Of a stretch of DNA of 7,492 nt, positions 5,590 to 7,492 are shown piece by piece. Position 1 is the stretch's first letter. Each line of letters starts with the position of its first letter. The notes under the pieces are model-generated. The model made no database searches. It was not told the origin of the DNA and saw only the letters and a program-made list of their open reading frames with translations. The stretch is from the NCBI GenBank assembly GCA_028281075.1, contig JANQKO010000677.1, forward strand, positions 1-7,492, written 5' to 3'. Origin of the DNA: Alphaproteobacteria bacterium. Lineage in GTDB: Bacteria > Pseudomonadota > Alphaproteobacteria > GCA-2731375. The position numbers were made by a program, and so were the translations under genes.

Positions 5590-5993
5590 CAGGTCAACGA
5601 CAGGACGCGCGGCTCGATCACTCTTGTCCACCAAACTTCGGGATCATTGTCCGGGTAGCGATAACAGGCTGAAATCGCGACCAGTCTGATCGATCCATCG
5701 CCTTGCATGCTGGCTGCATAGGCAAGTGACGGCGTGTCGGGAAGACGATAGACATTCCAGTCGTCCGTCTCCTTCCAAATGGCGATGCTCGAAAGGTAAT
5801 CGACCATCGCCCTGGCGGATTTGCGTCCGAGCTGCACCTCCAAATAATCCAATACAAAGCTCCGCAGGCGGGTTTGAGAAGGCCCGTCTCCGGCGGTGAG
5901 GACTGCATCGCCGGCATCATTCGAATCTGGTCCGAATGCGCCAAGGCGACCGGTAGGATCCTCGAAATATTCGATCGAGACCCTGCTCACCAT
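5589..5993 (-). CDS. Hypothetical protein, first gene of an HTH/membrane-protein operon
   Basis: 134 residues, soluble, mildly acidic, not recognised. There is no signal peptide or membrane helix. A helical middle (SQTRLRSFVLDYLEVQLG and SARAMVDYLSSIAIW, about 39-73) is followed by a probable beta-rich C-terminal half (WNVYRLPDTPSLAYAAS, then IRLVAISACYRYPD) with two adjacent tryptophans at 121-122 and a single cysteine at 110. Size and position before an XRE-type gene are those of a toxin in a HigBA-like arrangement, but I see no RelE/HigB sequence pattern, so I make no such claim. Codon bias is less GC-extreme than in the transporter and regulator genes to the left. The start at 5993 is the first of ATG-GTG in tandem; GAAGAG touches the ATG, so spacing suits the GTG slightly better, or the message may be leaderless given the promoter candidate at 6000-6028. 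Confidence 0.7.
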   Translation of the reverse strand: MVSRVSIEYFEDPTGRLGAFGPDSNDAGDAVLTAGDGPSQTRLRSFVLDYLEVQLGRKSARAMVDYLSSIAIWKETDDWNVYRLPDTPSLAYAASMQGDGSIRLVAISACYRYPDNDPEVWWTRVIEPRVLSLT

Positions 5994-5999
5994 CTCTTC

Positions 6000-6028
6000 A
6001 ATATAATGAATTCGTTATAATTTTACAA
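6000..6028 (-). promoter_or_regulatory. Promoter with a spacer operator for the three-gene operon
   Basis: Reading the minus strand, TTGTAA (6028-6023) and TATATT (6005-6000) are separated by exactly 17 bp, giving a plausible -35/-10 pair. Almost the whole spacer is a dyad: TATAA-C-GAATTC-A-TTATA (6019-6002), 18 bp centred on an EcoRI-type GAATTC, with one mismatched pair. An operator between -35 and -10 is a classic repressor position; the HTH protein of the operon is the obvious candidate to bind it. The predicted transcript would start within a few bases of the ATG at 5993. The dyad is seen directly; promoter use is inferred. Confidence 0.55.
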
Positions 6029-6085
6029 ACCCGCCCATAAAATCACCCTTAATAGTTGTATCTAAATATATTCTGCAGCCAAATC

Positions 6086-6112
6086 AAAATGTCCGAGCGT
6101 TTTCGGATTTTT
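6086..6112. terminator. Terminator-like hairpin downstream of the DUF3179 gene
   Basis: TCCGA (6092-6096) and TCGGA (6103-6107) form a five-pair stem with a six-base loop. On the plus strand it is followed by TTTTT; on the minus strand by CATTTTGATTT. It lies about 105 bp downstream of the DUF3179 stop and upstream of the three-gene operon's promoter, a sensible place to insulate the two minus-strand units. The stem is short and not very GC-rich, so the call is tentative. Confidence 0.4.
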
Positions 6113-6128
6113 GGGCTTACCAAATCTA

Positions 6129-6169
6129 ACAGGGGTTGTCCCCAATCATTTCGACGTTCGAACCCCTGT
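6129..6169. repeat. Perfect 9-bp inverted repeat with competing inner hairpins
   Basis: ACAGGGGTT (6129-6137) pairs perfectly with AACCCCTGT (6161-6169) across a 23-base loop. Two alternative smaller hairpins use parts of the same bases: GGGG-TTGT-CCCC (6132-6143) and TTCGA-CGT-TCGAA (6150-6162). It starts about 48 bp past the DUF3179 stop. There is no U-run on the minus strand, so it is not a standard intrinsic terminator. It could stabilise a transcript 3' end or bind a protein; nothing in the sequence decides this. Confidence 0.55.
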
Positions 6170-6216
6170 GATCCTGCGTGCACGGATCTGGAAGACCCGA
6201 CAGCGATGAGATCGCC

Positions 6217-7492
6217 TTATTCGGGCCAGAGCGCCGTCTGTGGGTGGAACTGCGACCAGGCGAACCAGAATGCCTGATGGCTGCCGATATCGGCGCCATC
6301 CGCGTCCACAGCTCTGATACCACCGGCATCGAGTTCCAGGCGGACATTTTCAAAACCGATCTCTTCGCCCCTTGTCAAAGCCACCATTGCCTTGCTGCGC
6401 TGGAACGCTACCGGCTTGCCGGACGCGGTGATCGCGCCGATAATGTCCTCGTGAACCGGCAACCGCGGATCGACATCGCCGATCGGGAAAATCGGCCCGT
6501 TCGCGTCCCTTGTATTGCGAAAATCGGGATCGCGGCCAAGCGCCAGCCGTTCGGCCAGCACCGTCGTGTCGGGGTGATCCCGCTTCCACCGACCCCAGTC
6601 GGTGGTGACGACGGTGGCCTGCTCGAGCCGCAGCTTCTTCTCCGCGAGCGGGCCCGTCACCGCGTGCCCGAGGAACGTATCGAACACGGAAAACGTGTTG
6701 AGGTCGTACATCACCTTGTTCGACCGGATCAGCAGTCCCGACGTGCGCAGGATCGGCCGTTCAATGCCGTCCGGCAGTTGGTCGGTGAAATAGGCCTGCG
6801 CGGCGCCGCATAAGGTGCAGTAGGGGATGCCGAGGTCGCGGCCGCCCAACGTGTCGTTGACCATCTCGCGCACTTCCATGATGCGTCGCGGATAGGCGCG
6901 CGATTCACCGTTCACGGTGATGCCAAAGACGATGTCGCCATCCTCGAGCCAGGTGGCGTCTTCGGCGCTGGTGACGTCAGGGTTATCGGCGGCGGGAATG
7001 CAATTGCACACCTCATCGGTCTTGTCATGAGCGCGATCGTCGATCAGCACGCCACCCCACGACACCAGCCGCCAGTCGATATCGCCTTCGACAAAGATCC
7101 TGTCCCAGCCGGGGATGATGCTGGTGAAAATGGTCCGTTTCACCTCGAGGTAACCGGGCGGCGCCGGAATGTCCCATGCGATGAGATGGTCGGTCACGAT
7201 CCCCCACGCATTTTCCGTTCGCAGATTCTTGCCCAGCAGATCGGAGGCCGCGGTGGCGAGGATCGCGTTCAGCTCGGGCCCCGTGGCGAAGCGCATCAAA
7301 TCGCTGATCATCCAGGCCAGCCGAGGGTCTTTCGACGCCGAGATTTCGACCAGCGCCAGTGTCTGATCCCTGCCCCAGCTCGACTTGGCCATGCTGTCGA
7401 TAAAGGCCACCTTTACGGCGGACCGCACTTCCTCGGACAGCGGACCTTCCGGTACGGGTGGCGGGTTGCCGAATGTCTCGATCACGGAGGCC
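6217..7492 (-). CDS. DUF3179-domain protein, 5' end cut by the window edge
   Basis: At least 422 residues counted from a GTG at 7485, but the frame stays open to the right edge and that GTG has no Shine-Dalgarno, so the true start is probably outside. The DUF3179 domain occupies about 160-420. Visible hallmarks are IPAADNP (163-169), WLEDGDIVFGITVNGESRAY (179-198), PRRIMEVREMVNDTLGG (199-215), GIPYCTLCGAA (219-229) and RTSGLLIRSNKVMYD (247-261). Function of the family is not established to my knowledge. Cysteines occur as C160-N-C162 and C223-T-L-C226, which could form a metal or redox site; that is inference. The usual W-H-E-I/M-V-N-D motif here has V205-R-E-M-V-N-D, without the histidine. 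Residues about 15-110 look all-helical, HEAT-like (LALVEISASKDPRLAWMISD). No membrane helix is seen in the part present; an export signal, if any, lies beyond the edge. Confidence 0.85.
   Translation of the reverse strand, partial: ASVIETFGNPPPVPEGPLSEEVRSAVKVAFIDSMAKSSWGRDQTLALVEISASKDPRLAWMISDLMRFATGPELNAILATAASDLLGKNLRTENAWGIVTDHLIAWDIPAPPGYLEVKRTIFTSIIPGWDRIFVEGDIDWRLVSWGGVLIDDRAHDKTDEVCNCIPAADNPDVTSAEDATWLEDGDIVFGITVNGESRAYPRRIMEVREMVNDTLGGRDLGIPYCTLCGAAQAYFTDQLPDGIERPILRTSGLLIRSNKVMYDLNTFSVFDTFLGHAVTGPLAEKKLRLEQATVVTTDWGRWKRDHPDTTVLAERLALGRDPDFRNTRDANGPIFPIGDVDPRLPVHEDIIGAITASGKPVAFQRSKAMVALTRGEEIGFENVRLELDAGGIRAVDADGADIGSHQAFWFAWSQFHPQTALWPE

Noticed and set aside
4906..5658. Plus-strand open frame opposite the HTH gene, 250 codons
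   Set aside because: No recognisable domain and no ribosome binding site, while the minus strand has a clear HTH domain and a strong AAGGAGG.
5589..5993. RelE/HigB-type toxin call for the 134-residue protein
   Set aside because: Only gene order before an XRE-type gene suggests it. The characteristic basic residues and strand pattern of RelE/HigB are not visible, so I left it as hypothetical.
6150..6180. tRNA-like T-arm (GTTCGAACCCC) suggesting a tRNA fragment or attachment site
   Set aside because: The pairing strand needed for a T-stem, the anticodon arm and the acceptor stem are not present around it. The TTCGAA core is explained by the small TTCGA-CGT-TCGAA hairpin. No integrase or second copy is seen.
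6178..6813. Plus-strand open frame opposite the DUF3179 gene, 211 codons
   Set aside because: The minus strand shows many conserved DUF3179 motifs in one frame; the plus-strand product is Arg-rich and unlike any family.
7483..7485. GTG as the true start of the DUF3179 gene
   Set aside because: No Shine-Dalgarno precedes it and the frame is still open at the window edge, so it is treated as an internal codon of a truncated gene.

Overview
The window reads as GC-rich chromosomal DNA of an alphaproteobacterium. I infer this from the strong G/C bias at third codon positions, the protein families present, and an intergenic palindromic repeat near the left edge of a type I remember from many alphaproteobacterial genomes. 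I cannot name a genus. The gene set is accessory or peripheral rather than core. No phage or transposase genes, rRNA, tRNA or CRISPR are visible.

Left part (1-1316, + strand): a palindromic repeat, then a promoter studded with TGCCA/TGGCA half-sites, then a two-gene toxin-antitoxin operon. The first gene is an Xre/MbcA/ParS-type antitoxin (193-606). The second is a RES-domain toxin, expected to degrade NAD+ (603-1316), which starts inside the antitoxin stop codon.

Middle part (1336-4444): a minus-strand MFS transporter (1562-2770) is followed by a broken remnant of a PaaI-type thioesterase gene (1562-1336) that abuts the toxin's 3' end. The transporter is divergent from a TetR-family regulator (2851-3417), with a partial dyad operator between them. 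A DUF457/YdjM-type membrane protein with a metal-hydrolase-like motif set (3443-4444) follows the regulator on the same strand.

Right part (4457-5993, - strand): a compact operon of three genes that I cannot assign to a known system. In transcription order they are an unrecognised 134-residue protein, an HTH regulator with an unusual basic N-terminal tail and a predicted beta-rich C-terminal domain, and a two-helix membrane protein whose cytoplasmic loop resembles a SHOCT motif. An 18-bp dyad centred on GAATTC lies exactly between a candidate -35 and -10 in front of it, suggesting autoregulation. This is the best candidate for an undescribed system in the window.

Right edge (6217-7492, - strand): a DUF3179 protein with a helical N-terminal extension, cut off at its 5' end by the window boundary. 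An AT-richer intergenic stretch (5994-6216) between it and the operon holds a terminator-like hairpin and a long-arm inverted repeat.
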